64,000 nt of DNA from Ancylobacter novellus DSM 506 (GTDB lineage: Bacteria; Pseudomonadota; Alphaproteobacteria; Rhizobiales; Xanthobacteraceae). Numbering within the stretch: position 1 is the stretch's first letter; the number at the start of each line of letters is the position of its first letter. The stretch is from the NCBI RefSeq assembly GCF_000092925.1, contig NC_014217.1:2046001-2110000 (forward strand), read 5' to 3'. The position numbers were made by a program, and so were the translations under genes. The notes beneath the pieces were generated by a model, which saw only the letters and a list, made by a program, of their open reading frames with translations, ran no database searches and was not told the origin of the DNA. Shown in pieces: positions 16,770 through 24,725 of this stretch.

Positions 16770-17197
16770 CGCGTCGTCCCCTGCGCGATAGCGGCTTCCA
16801 GCCGCACGATTTTGATGAGGCAGTAGAGCGTCACCGCGCCGAAGGTGCCGTCGAGCACCGCGCCGGCCAGAAGGCCGACCGGCTGGCCGAGCACGAACAC
16901 CATGGTGATGCAGAAGATCGTGCCGAAGGTGCGCGAGGGAAACACCGCCAGCCACGCGATCAGCCGGTAGCGGTCGATGTCGATGGTGGCGGGGATGTAG
17001 AAGATCGAGACGATGCCGAGCAGCAGCCCCGACAGGCGCGGCCATGCGGCCGGATCGTCGGGGATGCCGAAGAAGGCGAGGATCACGGAGGGGCAGAACA
17101 GCAGCGGCAGCGCGAAGGCCATGTTCGCGACGATGCCGATCCAGATCAGCACCGCATGCCGGAACTTCCACTTGGTGAGGCTCTGCGGCTCGGTCAT
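16766..17197 (-). CDS. Four-helix membrane protein of the OYE-cytochrome operon
   Basis: This 143-residue protein has four hydrophobic segments (about residues 14-37, 55-72, 80-107 and 108-130) and no recognised family. The start overlaps the stop of the 524-residue cytochrome and the stop overlaps the start of the 490-residue cytochrome, both ATGA, so it is firmly built into the operon. It may anchor the cytochromes or be a quinone-reactive membrane subunit. Confidence 0.75.
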   Translation of the reverse strand: MTEPQSLTKWKFRHAVLIWIGIVANMAFALPLLFCPSVILAFFGIPDDPAAWPRLSGLLLGIVSIFYIPATIDIDRYRLIAWLAVFPSRTFGTIFCITMVFVLGQPVGLLAGAVLDGTFGAVTLYCLIKIVRLEAAIAQGTTR

Positions 17198-18768
17198 AGC
17201 GTCTTCATGTATTCGACGAGGGCATCCTTGTCGGACGCGGGAAGCTCGGTCCCGTAGCGGCGGCCCTCATGGCCTTCATTGCCGTTGCCCGGCCGCGTCG
17301 TGTCGTAGCGGAACAGCTCGCTGCCGGCGGCAGCGTCGGACTGGTAGCCGACGCGGTCGAGGTCGAACTCCTCGCTGCCGCGGAACCAGATGGCGGGTCG
17401 CTGGGCGCTGGGCTCCAGGAGATCGCGCAGCGTCGGCACGGAACCGTTGTGGAGATAGGGCGAGCGGGCCCAGATGCCGTCGAGCGGCTGATTGGCATAG
17501 CCGCCGGTCTTGCGGAAATGCCGGAAGCGCCAGGGATAGCCGGCATAGAGCAGGTTCTGCGCGGCGGAGAATTCGCGGGTGTAGGAGGCCCAGCGGCCGG
17601 TGTCGGTGCCGATCTCCTCCAGCGGTTGCACCTGCCCGAGCCGCGGATGGCGGCGGGTGTCGTAGTCATAGCCGCCGGCCGCGCCCTGCCCGTGGCATCC
17701 GGCGCAATAGGCGGCGAACAGGCGCCCGCCCCTCTCTGCCTTCGCCTTGTCGATCCGCTTCGGATCGGGAAAGGCCGGCGGCGGCAGCTCCCACATCCAA
17801 CCCTCGATGCGGCCGATGGCGGCGCGGTCGACGGTGGGCGGCGTCACGCCGGCGCCCAGCGCGGCGCTCAGATTGCGCTCGGCGACGGAAGAATTGTTGC
17901 CGTCCCAATGCAGGTTCATGCCCTCGCGCGGCGCCTGCTTCCAGATCGAGGGATAGTCCGAGGAGCCGTTCAGCGCGGTGGCGCTGATGAATTCGGGGCC
18001 CATCGGGAAGTTGAACTGGATCGCCTTGTAGGGATTGAAGGTGTCCACCCTCCCCGGCCCCCAATCCTCCTGCCGGTAGACGAAGTCGAGGCGGTTGCCG
18101 AGGTCGAGCAAGGCCGCCTTCACCCGCGGGAACACGATGTAGCGGTAGATCTGCCGCTCGAAGACGTTGAGGTTTCCGCCGACCTCCTCGCTCTGGATGG
18201 CCTCGATGAGGCGGTCGGCGGAGAAGCCGGGATCGCGCCCGACCTCCAGCAGGAAGCGGATGAAGGCGTGGAGTTGCAGGTTGTTGGACGGCGCGCCGGC
18301 GATGGCGTGGCGCTTGCCGTCGCCCGGCAGCTTGTAGGTGCCGACATGGCAGACCGAGCAGTTGAGCCAGATCCGCTCGACGCCGGAGACCACCCGGCGC
18401 GAGAAGCCGATGGGCAGGTCGTTCTCGCGCGCACCGCCATAGGCGCCCTGCGGCCCGCCGTCGAAGACGACCTCGTCCGCATAGAGGAAGCCGAAGCGGC
18501 GGTAGCCCTGCGGCCCGAGCCTGTCGGCATAGATGACCGGCAGCGCCTTGAAGACCCAGTAGGGCAGACCCGTCGCCGTCTCGCTGCCGATCGAGCCGTG
18601 CAGGAAATGGCTGTCCTCGTCGCCATAGGCGACGACGTACTGGTTGACGAAGATCAGGTAGTAGGCGACCGCCGCCAGGATCAGCAGCAGCACCAGCCAT
18701 CGCCAGCGCCGGCGGCGCCCGACGATGATCTCCACCGGCGTCCGGCGCTGATTGTCCGCCTCAGCCAT
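17194..18768 (-). CDS. RoxA-like membrane-anchored dihaem cytochrome c (524 aa)
   Basis: This is a paralogue of the 490-residue cytochrome. The anchor is at residues 23-45, the haem motifs are CSVCH (137-141) and CAGCH (355-359), and the shared blocks are HGSIGSE, GLPYW, DWGPGRVDTFNP, LHWDG, YPWRFRHFRKTGGY, RSPYLHNGSVPTLRDLL and YDTTRPGNG. By analogy with MauG and RoxA, one haem could bind O2 and the other transfer electrons. It is the second gene of the operon, overlapping the OYE gene end by 8 bases. Confidence 0.82.
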   Translation of the reverse strand: MAEADNQRRTPVEIIVGRRRRWRWLVLLLILAAVAYYLIFVNQYVVAYGDEDSHFLHGSIGSETATGLPYWVFKALPVIYADRLGPQGYRRFGFLYADEVVFDGGPQGAYGGARENDLPIGFSRRVVSGVERIWLNCSVCHVGTYKLPGDGKRHAIAGAPSNNLQLHAFIRFLLEVGRDPGFSADRLIEAIQSEEVGGNLNVFERQIYRYIVFPRVKAALLDLGNRLDFVYRQEDWGPGRVDTFNPYKAIQFNFPMGPEFISATALNGSSDYPSIWKQAPREGMNLHWDGNNSSVAERNLSAALGAGVTPPTVDRAAIGRIEGWMWELPPPAFPDPKRIDKAKAERGGRLFAAYCAGCHGQGAAGGYDYDTRRHPRLGQVQPLEEIGTDTGRWASYTREFSAAQNLLYAGYPWRFRHFRKTGGYANQPLDGIWARSPYLHNGSVPTLRDLLEPSAQRPAIWFRGSEEFDLDRVGYQSDAAAGSELFRYDTTRPGNGNEGHEGRRYGTELPASDKDALVEYMKTL

Positions 18769-20248
18769 GGGCCGTCTCCGCGACGGGCGGCGCCGGCTTC
18801 TTCGTCTTCGCCGGCGCAGCGACGTAGAGCGGCGGTTCGAATACCGACATCACCTCCTTGAGCATGGCGGCATAGCGGGCGTCGAAGTCGTCGCCGTCGA
18901 AGCGCGTGAGGTCGTAGCAGCCGAGCGGGTTCTCCAGGTCGTTGACCAGGCAGCGGTTGCAATAGGTGCATTCCTTGCCCGGCGGCGGCCCGTTGGCCTG
19001 TTTGAGGATCTTGGGCAGGTCGTTATTGGCGATGAGCGGGCGCGCCATGCTCACCCCGTCGCAGGCGCCGCTGCGGATGGCGTCGGCGATGGCGTCGGCA
19101 TGCTGGAAGCCGCCGGTGCACAGCACCTTCACCGTCGGGTCCATGCTCTTCACGACATCCGAGACAGCCCGGGCATAGGCGGCGTTGATGCCCTCGATCA
19201 TCTTGCCCCGGCGCCAGATCCAGTAGCGGCGGAACAGCCGCGCCCCGAGCGAGCTGTTGAAGATCGCGTAGTTGAACCAGGTACGCGTGCCCTGCGAGAG
19301 CATGCCGTCATACCAGCGCGCGAGGTCCTGCATCGGCAGGTCGCCGGCCGGGTTACGCGGATGCGGGAAGGTGGAGCCGCTGGAGACGTGGAAGGCGTCC
19401 ACCCCCTTGCCGCCGTCGAGCAGCAACCGGCAGATCTTCACGGTGTCGTCGAGCGTGTTGCCCTTGCCCTGCCAGGGATAGAGCCAGTCATTGTGATCGA
19501 CGCCGTTGATCTTCATCTGCAAATGGAAGTCCGGCCCCACCTCGGCGCGGATCGCCCGGATGATGTCGAGCACGAACTGCGCCCGCCGCTCCCAAGAGCC
19601 GCCATATTCGTCGGTGCGGTCGTTGATGCCGGAGCTCAGGAACTGGGTGATGAGGTAGCCGTTGGCGCCGTGCAGCTCGACGCCGTCGAGCCCGGCCTCC
19701 CGCGCCCGCCTTGCGCCGGCGGCGAACTGCGCCACCACCTGCGCGATCTCGTCCTTGGTCATGGCCTGCGACAGCAGCCCGTGGAAATAATCACTCTTTC
19801 CTGTCGAGCTGAGGCCGCGATTGAACAGGTTCTCGACGCCGCCCAGATCCTGCTGCCGGCCGGAATGGCTGAGCTGCATCAGGAACTTGCAGTCATGCTG
19901 ATGCACCCGCTCGCCGACCGCCCGCCAGAACGGGATCTTGTCGTCGTCGTCGATCATGGCGTAGCGCACGAGAATGCGTCCGCGCACGCTCACGGGCGTG
20001 AAGGAGGAGATGATGCAGCCCACGCCGCCGCGGGCGAACTTCTCCTCCCAGTTCAGCCGCGTATGGCCGCCATGGCCGTTATATTCGTCAAACATCCCGG
20101 AGACGTTCGAGCGGAACAGCCTGTTCTTGACGCTGAGATGACGGAACTTCAGCGACGAGAAGATGAGATTTGCGTTGTCCTCGTGGGACACGTTCCTGTC
20201 CGGCGCATACACGATACCGCCCCCATGCCAGCTGCACGCATCAGCCAC
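18761..20248 (-). CDS. Old Yellow Enzyme-family NADH:flavin oxidoreductase
   Basis: This is an FMN-binding TIM-barrel protein of up to 495 residues. Characteristic parts are LKFRHLSVKNRLFRSN near the start, QLSHSGRQQ, DGVELHGANGYLITQFLS, NDRTDEYGGSWERR and CTGGF...ISMARPLIANNDLP-like phosphate-binding sequence. A Cys cluster CTYCNRC...GC near residue 435-455 resembles the Fe-S site of dienoyl-CoA-reductase-type members, but the FAD/NAD C-terminal domain is absent. It probably reduces or desaturates an enone substrate. The start is uncertain: GTG at 20248 lacks a good ribosome site, whereas GTG at 20212 is preceded by GGGGGCGG. Confidence 0.85.
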   Translation of the reverse strand: MADACSWHGGGIVYAPDRNVSHEDNANLIFSSLKFRHLSVKNRLFRSNVSGMFDEYNGHGGHTRLNWEEKFARGGVGCIISSFTPVSVRGRILVRYAMIDDDDKIPFWRAVGERVHQHDCKFLMQLSHSGRQQDLGGVENLFNRGLSSTGKSDYFHGLLSQAMTKDEIAQVVAQFAAGARRAREAGLDGVELHGANGYLITQFLSSGINDRTDEYGGSWERRAQFVLDIIRAIRAEVGPDFHLQMKINGVDHNDWLYPWQGKGNTLDDTVKICRLLLDGGKGVDAFHVSSGSTFPHPRNPAGDLPMQDLARWYDGMLSQGTRTWFNYAIFNSSLGARLFRRYWIWRRGKMIEGINAAYARAVSDVVKSMDPTVKVLCTGGFQHADAIADAIRSGACDGVSMARPLIANNDLPKILKQANGPPPGKECTYCNRCLVNDLENPLGCYDLTRFDGDDFDARYAAMLKEVMSVFEPPLYVAAPAKTKKPAPPVAETAHG

Positions 20249-20357
20249 AGAAACAGGTAAGCAACATCACGCACCGAACGGCGCGCGACCGCAACTCCAG
20301 AACATTTCTTATGAAATAACGAATTTAGTTCAAATATTAAGACTGCGAATACACAAT

Positions 20358-20377
20358 TTTACCTTAGAGAAGGTAAA
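20358..20377. promoter_or_regulatory. Perfect inverted repeat upstream of the OYE operon
   Basis: TTTACCTT-AGAG-AAGGTAAA is a perfect 8-bp dyad in an AT-rich stretch about 110 bases upstream of the OYE gene. It is typical in size for a TetR- or GntR-type operator. No regulator gene for it is recognisable nearby. Confidence 0.55.
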
Positions 20378-20471
20378 TTCTGCACGCAAGGGAAATCTCC
20401 CGCACCATTTCTGGGGTCACGCAAGGCTCGAAGAGGCGGGGCGATCCTTACCGCGTCCGCGCAGGCCGGCA

Positions 20472-21845
20472 CTAGCTGCCCTGCAGCGCCAGCGACGCCT
20501 TGAGTATGCGGGCGACCTCCGGCCTCGTGACGTCGTTGTGGTCCACTATGAAGTCGCAGAGCAGGTTGTTGACGTGGCAGTCCCGCAAGGCGGGCACGCT
20601 TTTTCCGTCGAAGGTCGAGGACGAGCCTTCCCCGGTGGCGAGGCGCAGCGCGCCATTGGCACCGAGGCCGCCAAAGATGTCGTCCGGACCGCCGAACCAC
20701 CGGGTGACGCCGATGGAGCTGGCGACAGTGCCGCTGACCCGCGACGCGGCCGCATAGGCGAGACCGACGGCGGTGTCGTTCCAGGTGTGGGTGACAGCGA
20801 TCGGGCCGTCCACCAGCTTGCCGGCGACGACCTTGCGGAAGGCGCCGTCGATCGTCTCGCCGTCATGCACGATGCCGGTGCCGAAGCCGTTATGCGAGAA
20901 GGCGCCCTGCAGCAGCGTCAGGCTGGACGGATGGCGACGTCCCATGGTGAGCGCCGCCGCGGTGACGAGGCGGGCGCCGAAGCTGTGGCCAACGAGATGG
21001 ATGCACACGCCATCGAGCTCTGCGGCGGCGACGAGGCGCCGCCCCACCTCGGTGCCGACGACTCCGGCCCGCTTCTTCATCTCGAAATAGGCGAACTGGT
21101 TCAAAAGCCGCGCGACGCCGGCACGGATGCCGGACAGCACGCCGAGCGCCGCCCCCCGGCCGGTCTTCTTGAAGGCGGCGGCCGCTCCGCCGGCCTTCAG
21201 GTTGTTGATCGCGCCCGGCGTCCCCTGCGCGGCCAGATCGGCGATGATCCGGCGGCGGCGTGCGGGATCGAGCAGCTCGGCATGCTCGCGCTCGGTCTCC
21301 TTGCGGATGCGCGCGAGGTTCGCGCTCCTCCCTCCGCGTCGCTTGCGGACCTCCTTCTGCAACCTCTTGACCAGCACCTCGGCATCGCCGTTCTTGCCGT
21401 TGCCTTTGGCCGCCCGCTTCACCTCGGCAAGAAATTCATCGGCATCCCCGATCTGGAGGAAGGCGGCGAGGTCTTTCGCCTGCGCGAGCAGCGCCGTCTC
21501 CTTCGCATCGCCGAATGCCGCCGCGGCGCCGGTGCCGGTGCCGGAAGGCGCCGGCACGAAGCCCTCGGCGCTGAGGTCGTCGCGGAACTTGTCGGACGGC
21601 CAGAAGATGCCGACCACGCCGAACTTCCTGCCGGCGCCCGCCCATTGCCGGCCGGCTTCGGCAACGAGGTTGCCGATCAGCTTGTGATAGATGCCGTCCG
21701 CGTCGTCCGGATCGACATGCCAGCCATGGGAGATGACGATCACATCGGTGACACCGGCCGGGTAGTCCGCCGTCGCACCGGGCGCGAGGCTACCATCGGC
21801 GGCCAGTAGCAGCTTCGTGTATTCAAGTCCGGCAATGTCGGCCAT
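20472..21845 (-). CDS. Lipase-like alpha/beta-hydrolase (subtilase partner)
   Basis: This is a 457-residue protein. SHGWH (39-43) fits an oxyanion-hole strand-loop, and GHSFG (286-290) gives nucleophile Ser288. Between them lies a long charged helical insertion (about 110-250). Near the end, DCHVNNLLCDFIVDHNDV provides candidate catalytic His/Asp. There is no signal peptide. GAGGGGG precedes the ATG at 21845. It follows the subtilase gene by 10 bases, so the two are a pair. The substrate is unknown. Confidence 0.7.
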   Translation of the reverse strand: MADIAGLEYTKLLLAADGSLAPGATADYPAGVTDVIVISHGWHVDPDDADGIYHKLIGNLVAEAGRQWAGAGRKFGVVGIFWPSDKFRDDLSAEGFVPAPSGTGTGAAAAFGDAKETALLAQAKDLAAFLQIGDADEFLAEVKRAAKGNGKNGDAEVLVKRLQKEVRKRRGGRSANLARIRKETEREHAELLDPARRRRIIADLAAQGTPGAINNLKAGGAAAAFKKTGRGAALGVLSGIRAGVARLLNQFAYFEMKKRAGVVGTEVGRRLVAAAELDGVCIHLVGHSFGARLVTAAALTMGRRHPSSLTLLQGAFSHNGFGTGIVHDGETIDGAFRKVVAGKLVDGPIAVTHTWNDTAVGLAYAAASRVSGTVASSIGVTRWFGGPDDIFGGLGANGALRLATGEGSSSTFDGKSVPALRDCHVNNLLCDFIVDHNDVTRPEVARILKASLALQGS

Positions 21846-21855
21846 TGTCGCCCCC

Positions 21856-23481
21856 TCATACCGACTGGATCGCACGCATGAGATCGAGCAGCCCGGCGCC
21901 CTGGAAGTCGCGCTTGCGCTTCAGGTCGGTGGCGCTCGACACGAAGATTTCCTTGATCCGCTCCGGCTGGCCGATGAACTCCCGCCGGATCGACAGCAGG
22001 GCCGCCGCGGCCCCGGACATGTGCGGCGCTGCCATGCTGGTCCCCGTCTCGTCGCGGTAGAAGGTGGCCGTGTCCCCTTTCGAACCGAGCCAGCCGGCGG
22101 GGTCCTGGACGTCGCCCTCGCCCCTCAGTTCCGCGACCTTCTCACGCGAGGCGCAGGAGACGATGCGCTCGCCCGGCGCCACGAGGTCGGGCTTGGGACG
22201 CCCGTCGATTGTCGGGCCGCGCGAGGAGAAATAGGAGACGCCATAGGTGTGCGGCGAGTCGCCGTGGGTAGAGCCCACGGTGATGGCGAGGTCGGCATTG
22301 CCGGGATCGCTGATCGACTGGTCGAGGCCGATCCGCCGCACCTTGCCGTCGCCCAGCTGCATCTCGACCGAGCCCTCATTGCCCGCAGCGACGACCACGA
22401 CGACGCCGGTGCGCACTAGGCGGTTGACCGCCACGCAGATGGCGCTCTGCCCCGCCGCGAACCACTCGGCATCGAACGGGTAGCCGATGCTGATATTCAC
22501 CCCGTGCACCCGAATGAGACGGCCGTCCTCGTTGATGCGCGCCACATAGTCGAGTGCTGCGAGCAGCGAGCGCTCCTCGCCGCTGCCCAGCTCATCCAGC
22601 ACCTTGAGGCTGAGCAGCTTGCAGCGCGGGGCGACGCCGGTCACCAGTTGCTCCAGCTCGGCGATCCGGGTGCGCACATTGTCGTCCTCGTCGCGGGAAC
22701 TCGACGCCCTGACCGCGGGCGGCTTCGCCTTGCGCACGCCGTTGGTCTCCTTGAAGGGCGTGGCGCCCGCGATGATGCCAGCGACATGCGTGCCATGGCC
22801 GAAACGATCGGACAGCGCGTCGTTGCCGCCGGTGAAGTCCTTGTGGTCGAGGCCCACCACGAGCGCACCGCGCAGTTGATGGGGCGCGACAGGGCTGAGG
22901 TCGAGCGTCGCATAGGTCCTGAAATGCGGATGGCCGCCGTCGATGCCGCTGTCGATCACCGCCCAGATGATGCCGAGGCCATCCGAGCCGAAGGTCCGCG
23001 TGCAGGCATCGGCCTTGATGGTGCGTAGCGAGCGGTCGAGGAAGGCCTTGAGCTCGCGATCCGGCCAGATCTTGTAGATGGCGGACGGGACCTTCTCGCC
23101 CCTTTTCGGCCTGCGAGCGCGAGGAGCGCCCTCGAAATTGGCCGCGTCAGGGTGGGGCGCCCGCGACGCGCCGTCCCGCCGGGCGAGCTCCTGCACCTGC
23201 TCCTTCGTCAGCCGCGCAAAGACGTGGTAGCGGCTCTCGGCACCGGCCGTCGGCTCCACATTCATCGCCTTGAGCAGGCCGACGACGGTTTCCTTGGCGC
23301 CGGCGGCACCGCGCTCGAAATCGAGATTGAGCTCGATCACCACCGGGAGCCGCTGGTGCTCATCGGCCCCGAACTTCCCCATCAGCTCGGGCGAGACCTT
23401 GTACTGGGCCTGTTTCTCCTGCAGCGGGCTGCGCGAGGCAGATTGGCCGCTGCCGTCTTTCGCGTCGCCGTTCTCCGCCAT
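21856..23481 (-). CDS. Subtilisin-family (S8) serine peptidase
   Basis: This 541-residue protein has a complete catalytic set: Asp177 (VIDSGID), His229 (GHGTHVAG), oxyanion Asn368 (AAGNEG) and Ser482 (GTSMAAPH). Residues 45-110 (LPVVIELNLDFE...YHVFARLTKEQVQELA) may form an I9-like prodomain. A charged insertion lies between the His and Asn motifs (about 243-280). No signal peptide is seen, so it is either intracellular or exported by an unusual route. GGGAGGG precedes the chosen ATG at 23481; the open frame continues upstream without a convincing site. Confidence 0.88.
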   Translation of the reverse strand: MAENGDAKDGSGQSASRSPLQEKQAQYKVSPELMGKFGADEHQRLPVVIELNLDFERGAAGAKETVVGLLKAMNVEPTAGAESRYHVFARLTKEQVQELARRDGASRAPHPDAANFEGAPRARRPKRGEKVPSAIYKIWPDRELKAFLDRSLRTIKADACTRTFGSDGLGIIWAVIDSGIDGGHPHFRTYATLDLSPVAPHQLRGALVVGLDHKDFTGGNDALSDRFGHGTHVAGIIAGATPFKETNGVRKAKPPAVRASSSRDEDDNVRTRIAELEQLVTGVAPRCKLLSLKVLDELGSGEERSLLAALDYVARINEDGRLIRVHGVNISIGYPFDAEWFAAGQSAICVAVNRLVRTGVVVVVAAGNEGSVEMQLGDGKVRRIGLDQSISDPGNADLAITVGSTHGDSPHTYGVSYFSSRGPTIDGRPKPDLVAPGERIVSCASREKVAELRGEGDVQDPAGWLGSKGDTATFYRDETGTSMAAPHMSGAAAALLSIRREFIGQPERIKEIFVSSATDLKRKRDFQGAGLLDLMRAIQSV

Positions 23482-23772
23482 GCCGCCCTCCCCGCTCAGG
23501 TCCGACGCCGGCGAAGGAGATGAATGCCTGCAGCGCCGCCGACTCCGAGGCCGGCGCGCGAGCATCCCTCACGCGTCGTCGTCCGGCCGGTAAAGCCGAT
23601 GGGAAATGCAGCCATGTCCGCCCCCGAGCCGCTGCTCGCAAAAATCAAAAGGCACCCCATTCCCGTTGTCAATCGGTATGGTTGTATTTCCGAACTTCGC
23701 GAGCTCTGGTTTGGGAATGGCCGCCGCGCCGACCTGCCCTAGCTAGTTCGGGACACCATCAGGGAGGGTCCC
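23482..23772. other. Divergent intergenic region
   Basis: This 291-base gap separates the minus-strand subtilase pair from the plus-strand ABM/Mo/Sox genes and must contain both promoters. An AT-rich patch around 23640-23700 is the best promoter candidate. I see no gene or clear repeat in it. Confidence 0.4.
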
Positions 23773-24099
23773 GTGCCCACCACACCGACCATTGCCCGCA
23801 TCTGGCGAGGCCGCACCCGGCCGGACGTCGCCGATCTCTACGACAGCTACATTCGCACCGAGGGCATCCCGCCGCTGGAGAAGACCGCCCTCGGCGTCCA
23901 GCTTTTTCGCGAGGATCGCCCGGAGGAGAGCTGGTTCGTCACCATCTCCTACTGGGCGGACATGCAGGCCATGACTGCCTTCACCGGCGGCGAGCCGACC
24001 AGGGTGCATCATCTCGAACGCGATCCCGAGCTGCTGATCGAGCTGCCCGAGCGCATCGAGATCCACCGCATCCTGGTCGACCGTCAGGGGCTACGCTGA
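23773..24099 (+). CDS. Small ABM-like (dimeric alpha/beta-barrel) protein
   Basis: This 108-residue protein starts at GTG with AGGGAGGG directly upstream. The pattern ARIWRGRTRPD...YDSYIRTEGIPPLEKT...VTISYWADMQAMTAFTGGE resembles antibiotic-biosynthesis-monooxygenase-like domains, small dimeric barrels with varied roles. Catalytic residues cannot be assigned. It stands alone about 155 bases before the Mo hydroxylase genes. Confidence 0.65.
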   Translation: MPTTPTIARIWRGRTRPDVADLYDSYIRTEGIPPLEKTALGVQLFREDRPEESWFVTISYWADMQAMTAFTGGEPTRVHHLERDPELLIELPERIEIHRILVDRQGLR

Positions 24100-24120
24100 C
24101 CGCGGAACGCCTAAGCCTCG

Positions 24121-24201
24121 AATTGTATCAATTCTTATCAAAGCCCCGCGTCCGCACAGTTCTGCGACAACTCCCGCATGGGAAGGCACGGTTCTGCGAC
24201 A
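24121..24201 (+). promoter_or_regulatory. Control region of the Mo/Sox operon with direct repeats
   Basis: Two TATCAA words 10 bp apart (24126-24131 and 24136-24141) resemble OmpR-family half-sites. GCACAGTTCTGCGACA (24154-24169) recurs with one change at 24186-24201, 32 bp apart. AATTGTATCAA, GCACAG and TCTGCGACA also occur in the same order upstream of the small secreted protein at 33157. This suggests one shared regulator, possibly the two-component system next door. Confidence 0.55.
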
Positions 24202-24255
24202 GCGCCGCCCTAGCCTCCCCTCCCGTCCACACGGGTTCAGAGGGAGACCCCCACC

Positions 24256-24714
24256 ATGGCTCGATTGACCGTAAACGGCCGCGTCGAGGAGTTCGAGGCC
24301 GAGCCCGACACGCCGCTTCTCTGGGTCCTGCGCGAGCAGCTCGGCATGACCGGCACCAAGTTCGGCTGTGGCATCGCCCAGTGCGGCGCCTGCACCGTGC
24401 ACATAGACGGCGTCGCCACCCGCTCTTGCGTCATGCCGGTCTCCTCCATCGAGGAGAGCCAGAAGATCGTCACCATAGAGGGCCTGTCGCCGGACGGCTC
24501 GCATCCCGTGCAGAAGGCGTGGCTGGCGCTCGACGTGCCGCAATGCGGCTACTGCCAGACCGGCATGATCATGGCCGCCGCCAGCCTGCTGGAGAGCAAC
24601 CCGCAGCCGAGCGACGCCGACATCGCCGCCGAGATCACCAATATCTGCCGCTGCGGCACCTATAACCGCGTCCGCGCCGCCATCCACATGGCGGCCGGCG
24701 ACAAGGCCGGCTGA
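24256..24714 (+). CDS. [2Fe-2S] subunit of a molybdenum hydroxylase (IorA/CoxS-like)
   Basis: This 152-residue protein holds two [2Fe-2S] domains: a plant-ferredoxin type ([14 protein letters not shown]) and an all-helical type (CGYCQTGM...CRCGTY). It transfers electrons from the Mo subunit encoded next. No FAD subunit gene is present, as in isoquinoline 1-oxidoreductase-type enzymes, where electrons pass to cytochrome c. The downstream cytochrome gene fits that route. Confidence 0.93.
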   Translation: MARLTVNGRVEEFEAEPDTPLLWVLREQLGMTGTKFGCGIAQCGACTVHIDGVATRSCVMPVSSIEESQKIVTIEGLSPDGSHPVQKAWLALDVPQCGYCQTGMIMAAASLLESNPQPSDADIAAEITNICRCGTYNRVRAAIHMAAGDKAG

Positions 24715-24725
24715 GGGAGGCGCAG

